A DNA stretch of 64,000 nt. Origin: an uncultured Clostridia bacterium. Lineage in GTDB: Bacteria > Bacillota > Clostridia > Monoglobales > Monoglobaceae. The notes under the pieces were generated by a model. The model was not told the DNA's origin. It worked only from the letters and a program-made list of their open reading frames with translations, and did not search any database. The position numbers were made by a program, and so were the translations under genes. The stretch covers positions 1 to 64,000 of the forward strand of contig CANQQJ010000015.1 in assembly GCA_947625905.1 (NCBI GenBank), in the 5' to 3' direction. Every line of letters begins with the position of its first letter. Position 1 is the stretch's first letter. Positions 19,045-27,874 of this stretch are shown one piece after another.

Positions 19045-21147
19045 TTATTCGGGAGCGCTCAAGGTCAGCTCGGACACGGGGCACAGAGGCGACAGATTTT
19101 CGCTCCAGACAAAGCCCTTTGCCGAAGCCGCGCCCTCGGCGGCCGCCGCCGAGCTTTTGAGCACCGCGGCCCGGCCCGGCTCCAGTGTTATGTCTTTTAT
19201 ATCCACGCTCGCCGCCGCTCCGTTTTGGTCAAACTGACCGATCAGCAGCGAGGTCTTTCCCGCGCTGTGCGCGACCGCCTTGGCCTCGATGCCGCTCTCG
19301 GTCTGCGCAAGTATCGGATCGTCGGCGTAGGATATATCAAGATCGTCTATGCAGAACGCGCCGTTCATTACCATAAAATACTTCATGTCGGTGACATTCG
19401 GCCAATAGCCCCAGTTGGCGCCGCCCGACGACGGGGTCGGAGTCATATTCGACGCGCTGTATGTATATACTTTCTTTTCGGTGTCGTTCTTTCCGACTCC
19501 CTCGACCTTCGCCTCAAACGAGCGCGTGTCCATATCTATCAAAGCCTCGTAGTCGTACCATTCATCGCGTTTTATCTCAAGCTGTGCGCCGTCGTTTGCC
19601 AGCTCGCGGTTCGCGGCATTGCCGTTTTGGCTGAGCACACCCGCGTGATCGTCCGCCTGATCGGCGTCAGAGCCTATCGCCAAAAGCGATATAACGTCCA
19701 TATGCGCGTTATCGTTGTTTGAGCCTATCGCCACAAACGGGTGCTTATCCGAGACTGTCGGACGCATAAACCTGAATTTTACTTTTACAACTCCTCTGTT
19801 CGGATGCTTGCCGCCGAGCGAAAATCCCATACGATTATATTCCAAATTTCCGCCGAAAACACCGTGGCCGTCTTCAACCTTGAACGAAGCTTCGGTAAGC
19901 TCTTCATATCTTCCGTTGCTGCAATTATACGCCTTAAGGCCCGCGTCCGAAAAGTCCTGACTGTAGATACTCTGCTCCCAGCCGTCAACGGTGAACTTGA
20001 TCTCGTCTGTTCCCTCGCCTATCAGCTTTTCAAGCTCGGTGTCTATCTTTGAGTTGTCCACCTTGACCGTGTATTCCGTGCCCGAGATGATCGTCTCGTT
20101 TTCGGGAATATCAAAGATATAGCTCTGCCGGTCCTCCGACAGGGTTCCGCCCGTTATCGGAGTTTCCCCAAAGGTCACCGCACCGTCCGCGACGCTCGCG
20201 ATCGACTGTCCGAAGGTCAGCGCCGCGGTGTCGGAATAAATGCTGCATGTGCCGCCTCCGTCGAAGCTCAGCGTGGTCGGCGGAACTGCGGACGGCTGTA
20301 TATACGACACCTTTATGTTGTCCACATCAAGCATTTCGGTGATCGAGAAGGAGTTTAACGCAAACTCGGCCGAAGGCCAATTGGACCAGCGCTTCTGACC
20401 CGAACTCAAAGCTCCGCCTCCCGCCGGTATGCTGTCTGTCGAATACGACGCCTCGCCTTTTTCGGTTTTTTCGGCCTCGTCAAGCGGCGTTACCGTGAAC
20501 GAGTACGCGTGAGTGTCGAGGTCAACTGTTCCGTCGTAGCGGTACCACTTGTCCTTGGTCACGCTGTAATCGGGGCTTATCTTCGTGACCGAGGCTTGGT
20601 TCCAAAGACCCAGCGTGTATATCTCGCGCTTTATCTCATCCTCGGGGTCGTTCTTCGCAACCACTCCGCCGTTTTTTGCTCCCATAATATTTATCAAAGA
20701 GAGCGTCTCATGATTAACGTCGGTTTGGCCCAGTCCGACCAGACCCGTCGCGTTGCTGTCGCAGTAAACGCTCGTAGGCTGAGATGAGCTGAAATCAAAC
20801 GCGACATGCACCTTTCCGTGCTTGATGCCTTGGTACTTCTCATCTAAGTTCCATCCGATCTTGTGCCAGTTCCCATACTTGAACGAGCCGTAGCTTCCCT
20901 GACCCGACATCTCGGAGTGGTTTTCTCCATGTTGTAAAACTTGATAATTTGAATCAGCTTGACCATTTTCCAGGTCTATGGGCGCCCCGTTTGTCTTGTC
21001 GTCAAAGTTCTCCTCGAATATCACTTCTTCATCGCCCGCCGCGGCCGCGGCCCGATCGTCCTTCGGCCCGGCCGCAAAGCCGAGCATCGGGAACGCCGCG
21101 AGCAGCACAGAAGCCGCGAGCAGCAGTGATAACAGCTTTGTTTTCAT
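19045..21147 (-). CDS. Secreted LamG-like two-module protein (paralogue 2)
   Basis: A 700-residue secreted protein with the same plan as the 684-residue neighbour: signal peptide (1-26), LamG-like module A (about 35-295), Ig-like SbsA/Big_5-type domain, LamG-like module B and a tail ending SELTLSAPE. At the DNA level its 5' kilobase is nearly identical to the 5' end of the large glycosidase gene at 23845-27828 (compare 20700-21020 with 27385-27705), closer than to its direct neighbours. This suggests a recent duplication or gene conversion. Function is unknown; polysaccharide binding is inferred from fold and context. Confidence 0.75.
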   Translation of the reverse strand: MKTKLLSLLLAASVLLAAFPMLGFAAGPKDDRAAAAAGDEEVIFEENFDDKTNGAPIDLENGQADSNYQVLQHGENHSEMSGQGSYGSFKYGNWHKIGWNLDEKYQGIKHGKVHVAFDFSSSQPTSVYCDSNATGLVGLGQTDVNHETLSLINIMGAKNGGVVAKNDPEDEIKREIYTLGLWNQASVTKISPDYSVTKDKWYRYDGTVDLDTHAYSFTVTPLDEAEKTEKGEASYSTDSIPAGGGALSSGQKRWSNWPSAEFALNSFSITEMLDVDNIKVSYIQPSAVPPTTLSFDGGGTCSIYSDTAALTFGQSIASVADGAVTFGETPITGGTLSEDRQSYIFDIPENETIISGTEYTVKVDNSKIDTELEKLIGEGTDEIKFTVDGWEQSIYSQDFSDAGLKAYNCSNGRYEELTEASFKVEDGHGVFGGNLEYNRMGFSLGGKHPNRGVVKVKFRFMRPTVSDKHPFVAIGSNNDNAHMDVISLLAIGSDADQADDHAGVLSQNGNAANRELANDGAQLEIKRDEWYDYEALIDMDTRSFEAKVEGVGKNDTEKKVYTYSASNMTPTPSSGGANWGYWPNVTDMKYFMVMNGAFCIDDLDISYADDPILAQTESGIEAKAVAHSAGKTSLLIGQFDQNGAAASVDIKDITLEPGRAAVLKSSAAAAEGAASAKGFVWSENLSPLCPVSELTLSAPE

Positions 21148-21208
21148 GTAAAAGTCTCCTTTCAGACTTGTTATTAAAAACTTTTTTCATTTCCGTCTTT
21201 TTTGTTTG

Positions 21209-23770
21209 TCACTTTATATATATCGGTTCCGCGAGAGGCGCGCCGCCGCTCCACAGGAACAGCTTGGCCGAAACAGCGCCCTCGGGCTTGTTTATATCAA
21301 ACTCCGAAACGTTTGCCGCGGAGGAGTGTGCTTTGACCTCAAAGCTCCGAACCTCAATACTTAGCGGTCTGCCGCTCTCGTCGGAATAGATAAGATAAAC
21401 TGCCGCCTCGATATCCTTGTCGCCGATGTTTGACACCGCCGCGCGGACCGACGCTTTGCCGCTCAACTGTTCAAAGCTTTCGACCGGATTCCCGCCTGCC
21501 GTAAGCTCTGACAGCGAAGCCGCGAACCTGCCCTCGCGGGTGGTGAGCTCGGTCTCAAAGTCGTTGTACAGCAGGCCGCCGTCCACGTTCGCCGCGTCGC
21601 CCGATACATAAAGGCGGTAGGTCGTTTCGGGCGCGAGACCCGAAAAGCTCAATGTGTACACGCGTCCCGTCGCCTCATCGAGCGCTCCCGTATAGCTCAC
21701 CTCGCTGCCGTTTTGGGTGTTTATAAGCCTTACACTGTCGGGCGTGAGGGTGGTTTGGTCCATGCGCTCGCCGAAGTCAATCGAAAGGGAGCCTGAGGCG
21801 GGGTCCACCGCCGAGAGGTCCAGCTGCTCCGTTCCGTCAACGGCGCGCACGGTTATCTTTTTTACCTCGGGTTTTTCGTAATAGCGCGAGATCCTTATGT
21901 CGTCGATGTTGGTGGAGCGCCAGAAGCTCAGACTGTCGATATTGGTCACGATAGGCCAATCCTTATACATATAATTGGCGCCCGAGTCTCCCTCGGGAAC
22001 GCTTCTGAGCGGGATCTCGGCGTATATGTTTTTTTCGCCCTCGTCGGTCTCGACCTTGAGCTTTATGGTGTGCTCGTCAAGGTCCAGAAGCGCCTCGTAG
22101 TTGTACCAGCGCTTTGCCGACACTCTGCCGATGCGCCTTGTCGTGTCGGCTTGGGTTCCCGCAGCGTAAAACACTTCGTCGTTCATGCGCACAAGCACCG
22201 AGAGCGGGTCTTTTTTGTACTGCTCCTCGGAGCCGTACACGTGTCCGAGACAAACCACGGCGGAATTGTATATCGGCGGTTCGATCAATCGCGAAACATG
22301 GTCGTACATAAATCTGAACCGAAGCATCAGCTTTCCGCTCGTGACAGCTTGGAAATTGTAGCCGCCCTTGCCGCCGATGCCCAGGACGCGGGCAAAGCGG
22401 TTGCCGTCCTCCTGCGCCACCTCGTATTGGAAATTGGCGTTGCCGAGATCGACAAACGGAGCCGTTGACGAGGCTTCGAAATCCTCCTCAAACACCGTTC
22501 TGTAATCGCCGACCTTGATAGTGAAGCTGTGCGCCTCGCCGGGCAGTATCGACGGGTCCTCGGCCAGCACACCCGCCGCGACATCCAAAGCGTGAGTCTC
22601 GCCGTAGTTCCACGCGTCCGCTATCGGTATCTCGTATGTCATTTGATCCGAAAGCAGCGTTCCGCTTATGCTCCTGCCGTCCAGAGTGAATTTTCCGTCG
22701 AGCGTCGACGCGTCCACGGGGCTGCCGAACTCAAGTCTTACCGCGGTCGTCTTGACGCTGGCTTTTTCCTGCTCCTCGCCGTTTGTGTCAACATAGGCGA
22801 TCTTTTTGATAACGAGCGGCGCGGCCGCGTATGATACCTTGATATTGTCGATGTCCAGCATCTCTGTGATCGAGATGGCGTTCAGCGCAAGTCCGTCAGA
22901 CGGCCAGTTGGCCCAGCGCGCCTGACCCGCCGCCGCCGTGCCCATTAGCACGCTCTCGGTCGAATATGACGCCGTTCCTTTTTCGGCCTTTTCCGCCTCG
23001 TCAAGAGGCGTCACCGTGAACGAGTACTCGCGGGTCTCGATGTCTATAGTTCCGTCGTAGCGGTACCACTTGTCCTTCGTCACGCTGTAGGCGGGGTTTA
23101 TCTTCGGGACCGAGCCGTAGCTCCACAAGCCCAGCGTGTAGATCTCGCGCTTTACTTGGTCCTCGGGATCGCCGTCGGCTACAGTGCCGCCGTTTTTGGT
23201 TCCCATGATGTTTATCAGGGAAAGCGTCTGCTTGTTTTGCGCGGTCTGGCCCAGTCCCACAACTCCCGTCGCGTTGCTGTCTTTATAGGCGCTCGTGGGC
23301 TGCGATGAGCTGAAATCAAACACAATATGCACCTTTCCGTGCTTGACGTTTTGGTACCTTGAGTCAAAATTCCAACCTACCTTGTGCCAGTTCGCGTAGT
23401 AGAACGAGCCGTAGTTTCCCTGACCCGCCATCTCGGCGTGGTTGTTGTCGGCGTGCGACAAAACCTGATAGTAGGTATTGACACTGCCGTCCAGGTCCGC
23501 GGGCGCCGCGTTGTGAGTGTCGAAATCCTGCTCGAAGATCACGACCTCGCCGCTGTCGTCCGCGGACTCGGCCATGCCGCCGAGGGCTTCATAAGCGGCG
23601 GCGGCCGCCTCTTCCGCTGTCGGTTCCGAAAAACTCTCGGAGCCTAAGGCCTCAACGGGAGGAGGCTCTTCCTCCGGCGGGCCCGCCCACGCGGACGGGC
23701 CGAGCGTGAATGTCACTGTCATTGCCGTGAGCAAAAGCAGTGACAACAGTTTTTGCTTCATTAACCTCAT
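21209..23770 (-). CDS. Secreted LamG-like protein with Ig-like domains (paralogue 3)
   Basis: An 853-residue secreted protein. Residues 1-29 are a signal peptide, followed by an acidic Pro/Glu/Ala-rich stretch to about 70. Then come the shared LamG-like module A (about 72-320), an Ig-like domain, a divergent second LamG-like module (about 425-650), a Big_5/SbsA-type domain (about 655-760, with SIDFGERMDQTTLTPDSVRL) and a C-terminal beta domain. It is the largest of the three non-catalytic paralogues and the most diverged in its middle. No enzyme motif or wall anchor is visible. Confidence 0.75.
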   Translation of the reverse strand: MRLMKQKLLSLLLLTAMTVTFTLGPSAWAGPPEEEPPPVEALGSESFSEPTAEEAAAAAYEALGGMAESADDSGEVVIFEQDFDTHNAAPADLDGSVNTYYQVLSHADNNHAEMAGQGNYGSFYYANWHKVGWNFDSRYQNVKHGKVHIVFDFSSSQPTSAYKDSNATGVVGLGQTAQNKQTLSLINIMGTKNGGTVADGDPEDQVKREIYTLGLWSYGSVPKINPAYSVTKDKWYRYDGTIDIETREYSFTVTPLDEAEKAEKGTASYSTESVLMGTAAAGQARWANWPSDGLALNAISITEMLDIDNIKVSYAAAPLVIKKIAYVDTNGEEQEKASVKTTAVRLEFGSPVDASTLDGKFTLDGRSISGTLLSDQMTYEIPIADAWNYGETHALDVAAGVLAEDPSILPGEAHSFTIKVGDYRTVFEEDFEASSTAPFVDLGNANFQYEVAQEDGNRFARVLGIGGKGGYNFQAVTSGKLMLRFRFMYDHVSRLIEPPIYNSAVVCLGHVYGSEEQYKKDPLSVLVRMNDEVFYAAGTQADTTRRIGRVSAKRWYNYEALLDLDEHTIKLKVETDEGEKNIYAEIPLRSVPEGDSGANYMYKDWPIVTNIDSLSFWRSTNIDDIRISRYYEKPEVKKITVRAVDGTEQLDLSAVDPASGSLSIDFGERMDQTTLTPDSVRLINTQNGSEVSYTGALDEATGRVYTLSFSGLAPETTYRLYVSGDAANVDGGLLYNDFETELTTREGRFAASLSELTAGGNPVESFEQLSGKASVRAAVSNIGDKDIEAAVYLIYSDESGRPLSIEVRSFEVKAHSSAANVSEFDINKPEGAVSAKLFLWSGGAPLAEPIYIK

Positions 23771-23844
23771 CCTTTCACTTTTTTATATATTTAATTATTA
23801 TTTTCCTATTTAATATTATTATTTTTCTGTTTAATATAGGCTTA

Positions 23845-26800
23845 TCACTGCGCGGCGCTGAGCGTCAGCTCCGAAAAGTCGCCGACCAGATATCGGGGCA
23901 GCGGCGAGCCTTCGACCTTGAAGGTACCGTCCGACGCCGACACGCTTCCCTCGGAATTGGAATACATGTCGTACATCTCAGCGGTCTCGGCTCCCAGACC
24001 TATCGAAAGATTTATCGCGTCCTTTTCTGACCAGTATACCAAGACGTCCTTTCCGTCCGTTTCGCGCTCGAACATGTACGCGTAGCAGTAACCCGACGCC
24101 GATTTGTAAAGGCTCTTGTTCAGCGTGCCGACGGCGTTGCCCACCAGCTTGTTATACGCGGCCGTGGCTATCGCTCCGGGATGGGCCGAATACGGCACGA
24201 GCTCGTTGTGGTGGTTCACAAGGCCCCAGCGCTGCTCCTGCGTTCCGTCCGCCCAGTGGAGCTCCGGGCCCGTGTTCACATACTGGAAGATATATACCGC
24301 CTCTGCCAGCTGCTCGGCCTGAGACGCGGCGTACATCTGCACCATCTGCGCCCCGGCGTGCAGCTCATCGGGCCACAGCCCGCTCTCGGGCCATGCGCTG
24401 ACGCCCATCTCGGTGAACAGGAACGGCATATCGGGATAGCCGCATTGGGTGTATATTCGGCGCACCGTGCTTATGGTGTTCTTGTATCTCGCCAGGCTGA
24501 AATCGCTGTTAAACACGTACGGATGGAAGCTTGCCACATCCATATAGTCGCCCGCTCCCGCGTTGAGCGCGGCTCGGGTAAAGTCGGCGCCCGTGTTGGC
24601 TATCGCCATGCCGACGACTTTCGCGTCGGGGTCGTTTTGCTTGATTATCGGATAAACCTTTTTGAGCAGAGCCGCGTACTGCTCGGGCGAAGCTTTCAGA
24701 TAGTTGAAGTTCTCGCCGTTGGGCTCGTTCCATACCTCGTAGTACTTGACCTTGCCCTTGAACTTTTTGGTTATCCAGTCCACGTAGTCGAGGAACCTTT
24801 CCTCGTATCCCGGGAACAGGCTGTTGTCGGGCAGTATCTTTTCGGTGTTGTATCCGGGCGTATATATCGAATTGCCGTAGCACAGTATCATCAGCATATC
24901 CATGCCGTTGTCTGTTATCGGAGAGACTATGTCGCCCATGGACGGCAGGCCGAAGACGCCCTCGGTCTTCTCAACGTTCTTCCAGCGGTACTCGTCGCGG
25001 TCGCCCGTGAGGCCCGCCTCCTTAAAGAGTCCGGCCTCGAGCGCCGCGTCTCCCTGCGGCCTGCCCAGCTGGTCAAAGTCTCCGTGATGAGAGTTGGTCT
25101 TGAGGAAGCGATTGCCTTCCTCGCCGTCCTTAAATTTGTTCATCACCGAGAAATCGTAGCTCACCTCGCCGGTGTCGGTCTCTATCTCCATGCCTCTGTA
25201 TTTTCCCCGCGTTTTGAACCGCGTCTCAAGACGGTACAGACCGTAGCGGCTCACATCGACGGCGATCTCGTTTTTCACGGTCTCGCCCGCCGCCACAGAG
25301 AAACTCAGCGTGTTTTCGTCGCTAAGCGGATTGCCGTCATAGTCAAGCACCCGATACGACAGCTCGCACTCGGCTTGGTCCTCCAGCGTGTTTTTCGCGT
25401 TAAGCGAGAACGTCTTGGGGTCGTCTCCGCCGAATATATTGCCCGTATGGCCCGACGCGACCTCAAGCTCCACAGGCTCGCGGGGCGCGACCTCCTCTAT
25501 CCTTATCCACTGTATGTACACTGCCTCGGGCGTGAGCGCCATCATGTTATACAGCCAGCCCGCGAGCATGAGGTCGCTGTTTCTCGCGCTCTTGTTTTCA
25601 AAAGTAATATCATCCAAATAGAAGGTGTGTTCCTTCCACTCGCGCGTGTCGGTCATGTCGCAGCGGGGTGTCTCGTCGACGGTGTTGTATCTGAAGCCGA
25701 ACCAGCCGTGTCCCTCGTCGTAATACCGAACCGTGATCGCGAAATGCTTCACCTCGCCGGGCGGGAAAAGCCCGTCCGTCACGTTGATCGCCATGTAGTT
25801 GGGGCCGCCGCCGTTTTGGCCGAGCTTGAGCACCCGCACTCCGTCGCGGGTCTCGTACACATCGCTTCCCTCGACCGGCGTCAAGGCGGTAATGTTAACG
25901 TTCGGCGTTCCGTCGAACGACACCTGCGCGTAGAGCGCGTCCGCGAAATCGGCTTCGGCGCCGCCGTCGGGCAGTCCGCTTTCCGTCTCCCATCCGACCG
26001 CCGTATTCCAGCCGCTCTCGGTCTTTTTGATCAAAACGGGCGACTTGAGCGGCTCGAGGGTTTCCATATCCAGAACCATCGCCTTTATCCGCGCCGCCTC
26101 GGGTTCGGGGGCTATCACCGCCCGCACACGCGCCGCAGCCGCGCCCGAACTCTGCTCCTTTTCGGCTATGTCGTAACCGAGCAGGACCGAGCCGTCCTCG
26201 TTATACTGCGCCACCGCCAAGCGGACGCCGTCTCCGGAGCCGCTCGGGACGTTGGACACAAATTCAAGGCTCGCGTCCGCGCCCGTTGACGCGAGCTCGA
26301 TCGCGTCGCAAGTGCTTATCGACAGATCGTCCATGTCCATCGGCCGCAGCACAGCTATCTCCCGAAAATCGTTTACGACGGGCCAATCGACAAACTGAGT
26401 GTCCGCCGAGCGCGAGGCCGTGGGGATCTCCGCCGTGCAGCTGCCCACCGCGGCGCCCGACTCGTCCGTGACGCGCGCCGTTATGCGTCTCGCGTCAAGA
26501 TTCAGGACCGCGTCGTATGTGTACCATGTCTCCGCGCTGATCCGGGCGGTATTGCCCGCGGGGTCCTTCATCAAAAATCTGTCGTCGCCGCTGTGTCCGC
26601 CCATCAGCAGGCTGCCGTCCGCGTCGGTATCCAGCACGGACAGCCATCTGTCCCATGTGACCTCGCTGCCCATGGTTACCCTGACGGTCGAACCCGAGCG
26701 CCCGCGGAACTTGAAGTGTACCCTGAGCAGTCCGCCCGTGACGGGCGACCCCTCCGCGAACGAGTATCCGTACCGACGGGAGTTGGTGGCGATGTCGGAA

Positions 26801-27828
26801 TGGAAATTTCCGTACAGCCTGCCGTTTTCGGACATAACTCTGTATTTTCCTATATCGTTTGGGGGAATTATTTCATAGTCCCCCGCCAAATTCGTAAATT
26901 CCTTAAGCTCGTTGCGGCCGTCGCAGTCGAACTTTTCAACAAAATCAACATAAGAGTCGCGCGTCGCCTTGTCAAGATCCGGAACGCTTACACGAATATT
27001 GTCAATATCCAGCATTTCCGTGACCGAGAAGGAGTTTAGCACAAACTCGGCCGAGGGCCAGCCGGCCCAGCGCTTCTGACCCGAATTTGCGGCTCCGCCC
27101 CCTGCGGGCACGCTGCTTATCGAGTATCTCGCCTCGCCTTTTTGGGTTTTTTCGGTCTCGTCGAGCGGCGCCACCGTGAACGAGTACGCGCGCGTGTCAA
27201 GGTCAACTGTTCCGTCGTAGCGGTACCACTTGTCCTTGGTCACGCTGTAATCGGGCTTGACCTTCGGGGTCGAGGCGTAGCTCCACACGCCCAGCGTGTA
27301 TATCTCGCGCTTTATCTCATCCTCGGGGTCGTTCTTCACAACCGCTCCGCCGTTTTTTGTTCCCATGATATTTATCAAGGACAGCGTCTCATGGTTAACG
27401 TCGGTCTGACCCAGGCCGACCAGACCCGTCGCGTTGCTGTCGCAGTAAACGCTCGTCGGCTGCGATGAGCTGAAATCAAACGTGATATGCACCTTTCCGT
27501 GCTTGATGCCTTGGTACTTCTCGTTTATGTTCCATCCGATCTTGTGCCAGTTCCCATACTTGAACGAGCCGTAGCTTCCCTGACCCGACATCTCGGTGTG
27601 GTTTTCTCCATGTTGTAAAACTTTATAATTTGAATCAACTTGACCATTTTCCAGGTCTATGGGCGCCCCGTTTGTCTTGTCGTCAAAGTTCTCCTCGAAT
27701 ATCACGATTTCATCATCCGCCGAGGCCGCGGCACGGCCGTCGTTCGGCTCAGCCGCGGCGCCGACGATCGGGATCGAAGCAAGCGTCACCGCGAAAGCGA
27801 GCAGCAGTGATAACAGTTTTGTTTTCAT
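23845..27828 (-). CDS. Large secreted clan GH-A glycoside hydrolase with LamG-like modules
   Basis: A 1327-residue secreted enzyme. After a signal peptide it carries LamG-like module A (about 35-290, shared with the three following genes), a second LamG-like module (about 295-520), a linker domain, a CBM-like jelly roll (about 645-795, YYDEGHGWFGFRYN), an Ig-like domain (about 800-895) and a TIM-barrel domain (about 900-1240). The barrel has the clan GH-A pair: WNEPNG (acid/base Glu near 1034) and FTEMG (nucleophile Glu near 1139). The family is not certain; GH39- or GH5-like are candidates. The barrel and its two preceding domains are closely similar to the neighbouring 1147-residue enzyme, so this gene looks like a fusion of two local modules. 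Confidence 0.8.
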   Translation of the reverse strand: MKTKLLSLLLAFAVTLASIPIVGAAAEPNDGRAAASADDEIVIFEENFDDKTNGAPIDLENGQVDSNYKVLQHGENHTEMSGQGSYGSFKYGNWHKIGWNINEKYQGIKHGKVHITFDFSSSQPTSVYCDSNATGLVGLGQTDVNHETLSLINIMGTKNGGAVVKNDPEDEIKREIYTLGVWSYASTPKVKPDYSVTKDKWYRYDGTVDLDTRAYSFTVAPLDETEKTQKGEARYSISSVPAGGGAANSGQKRWAGWPSAEFVLNSFSVTEMLDIDNIRVSVPDLDKATRDSYVDFVEKFDCDGRNELKEFTNLAGDYEIIPPNDIGKYRVMSENGRLYGNFHSDIATNSRRYGYSFAEGSPVTGGLLRVHFKFRGRSGSTVRVTMGSEVTWDRWLSVLDTDADGSLLMGGHSGDDRFLMKDPAGNTARISAETWYTYDAVLNLDARRITARVTDESGAAVGSCTAEIPTASRSADTQFVDWPVVNDFREIAVLRPMDMDDLSISTCDAIELASTGADASLEFVSNVPSGSGDGVRLAVAQYNEDGSVLLGYDIAEKEQSSGAAAARVRAVIAPEPEAARIKAMVLDMETLEPLKSPVLIKKTESGWNTAVGWETESGLPDGGAEADFADALYAQVSFDGTPNVNITALTPVEGSDVYETRDGVRVLKLGQNGGGPNYMAINVTDGLFPPGEVKHFAITVRYYDEGHGWFGFRYNTVDETPRCDMTDTREWKEHTFYLDDITFENKSARNSDLMLAGWLYNMMALTPEAVYIQWIRIEEVAPREPVELEVASGHTGNIFGGDDPKTFSLNAKNTLEDQAECELSYRVLDYDGNPLSDENTLSFSVAAGETVKNEIAVDVSRYGLYRLETRFKTRGKYRGMEIETDTGEVSYDFSVMNKFKDGEEGNRFLKTNSHHGDFDQLGRPQGDAALEAGLFKEAGLTGDRDEYRWKNVEKTEGVFGLPSMGDIVSPITDNGMDMLMILCYGNSIYTPGYNTEKILPDNSLFPGYEERFLDYVDWITKKFKGKVKYYEVWNEPNGENFNYLKASPEQYAALLKKVYPIIKQNDPDAKVVGMAIANTGADFTRAALNAGAGDYMDVASFHPYVFNSDFSLARYKNTISTVRRIYTQCGYPDMPFLFTEMGVSAWPESGLWPDELHAGAQMVQMYAASQAEQLAEAVYIFQYVNTGPELHWADGTQEQRWGLVNHHNELVPYSAHPGAIATAAYNKLVGNAVGTLNKSLYKSASGYCYAYMFERETDGKDVLVYWSEKDAINLSIGLGAETAEMYDMYSNSEGSVSASDGTFKVEGSPLPRYLVGDFSELTLSAAQ

Positions 27829-27874
27829 AATTGATTGTCTCCCTTCTCGGGTCTCGGTCCGGCTGTTATTCGGT

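Noticed and set aside
24181-26289. A 702-codon plus-strand frame
   Set aside because: It is antisense to the 1327-residue glycosidase, whose catalytic motifs are clear; the frame itself has no recognisable domain.
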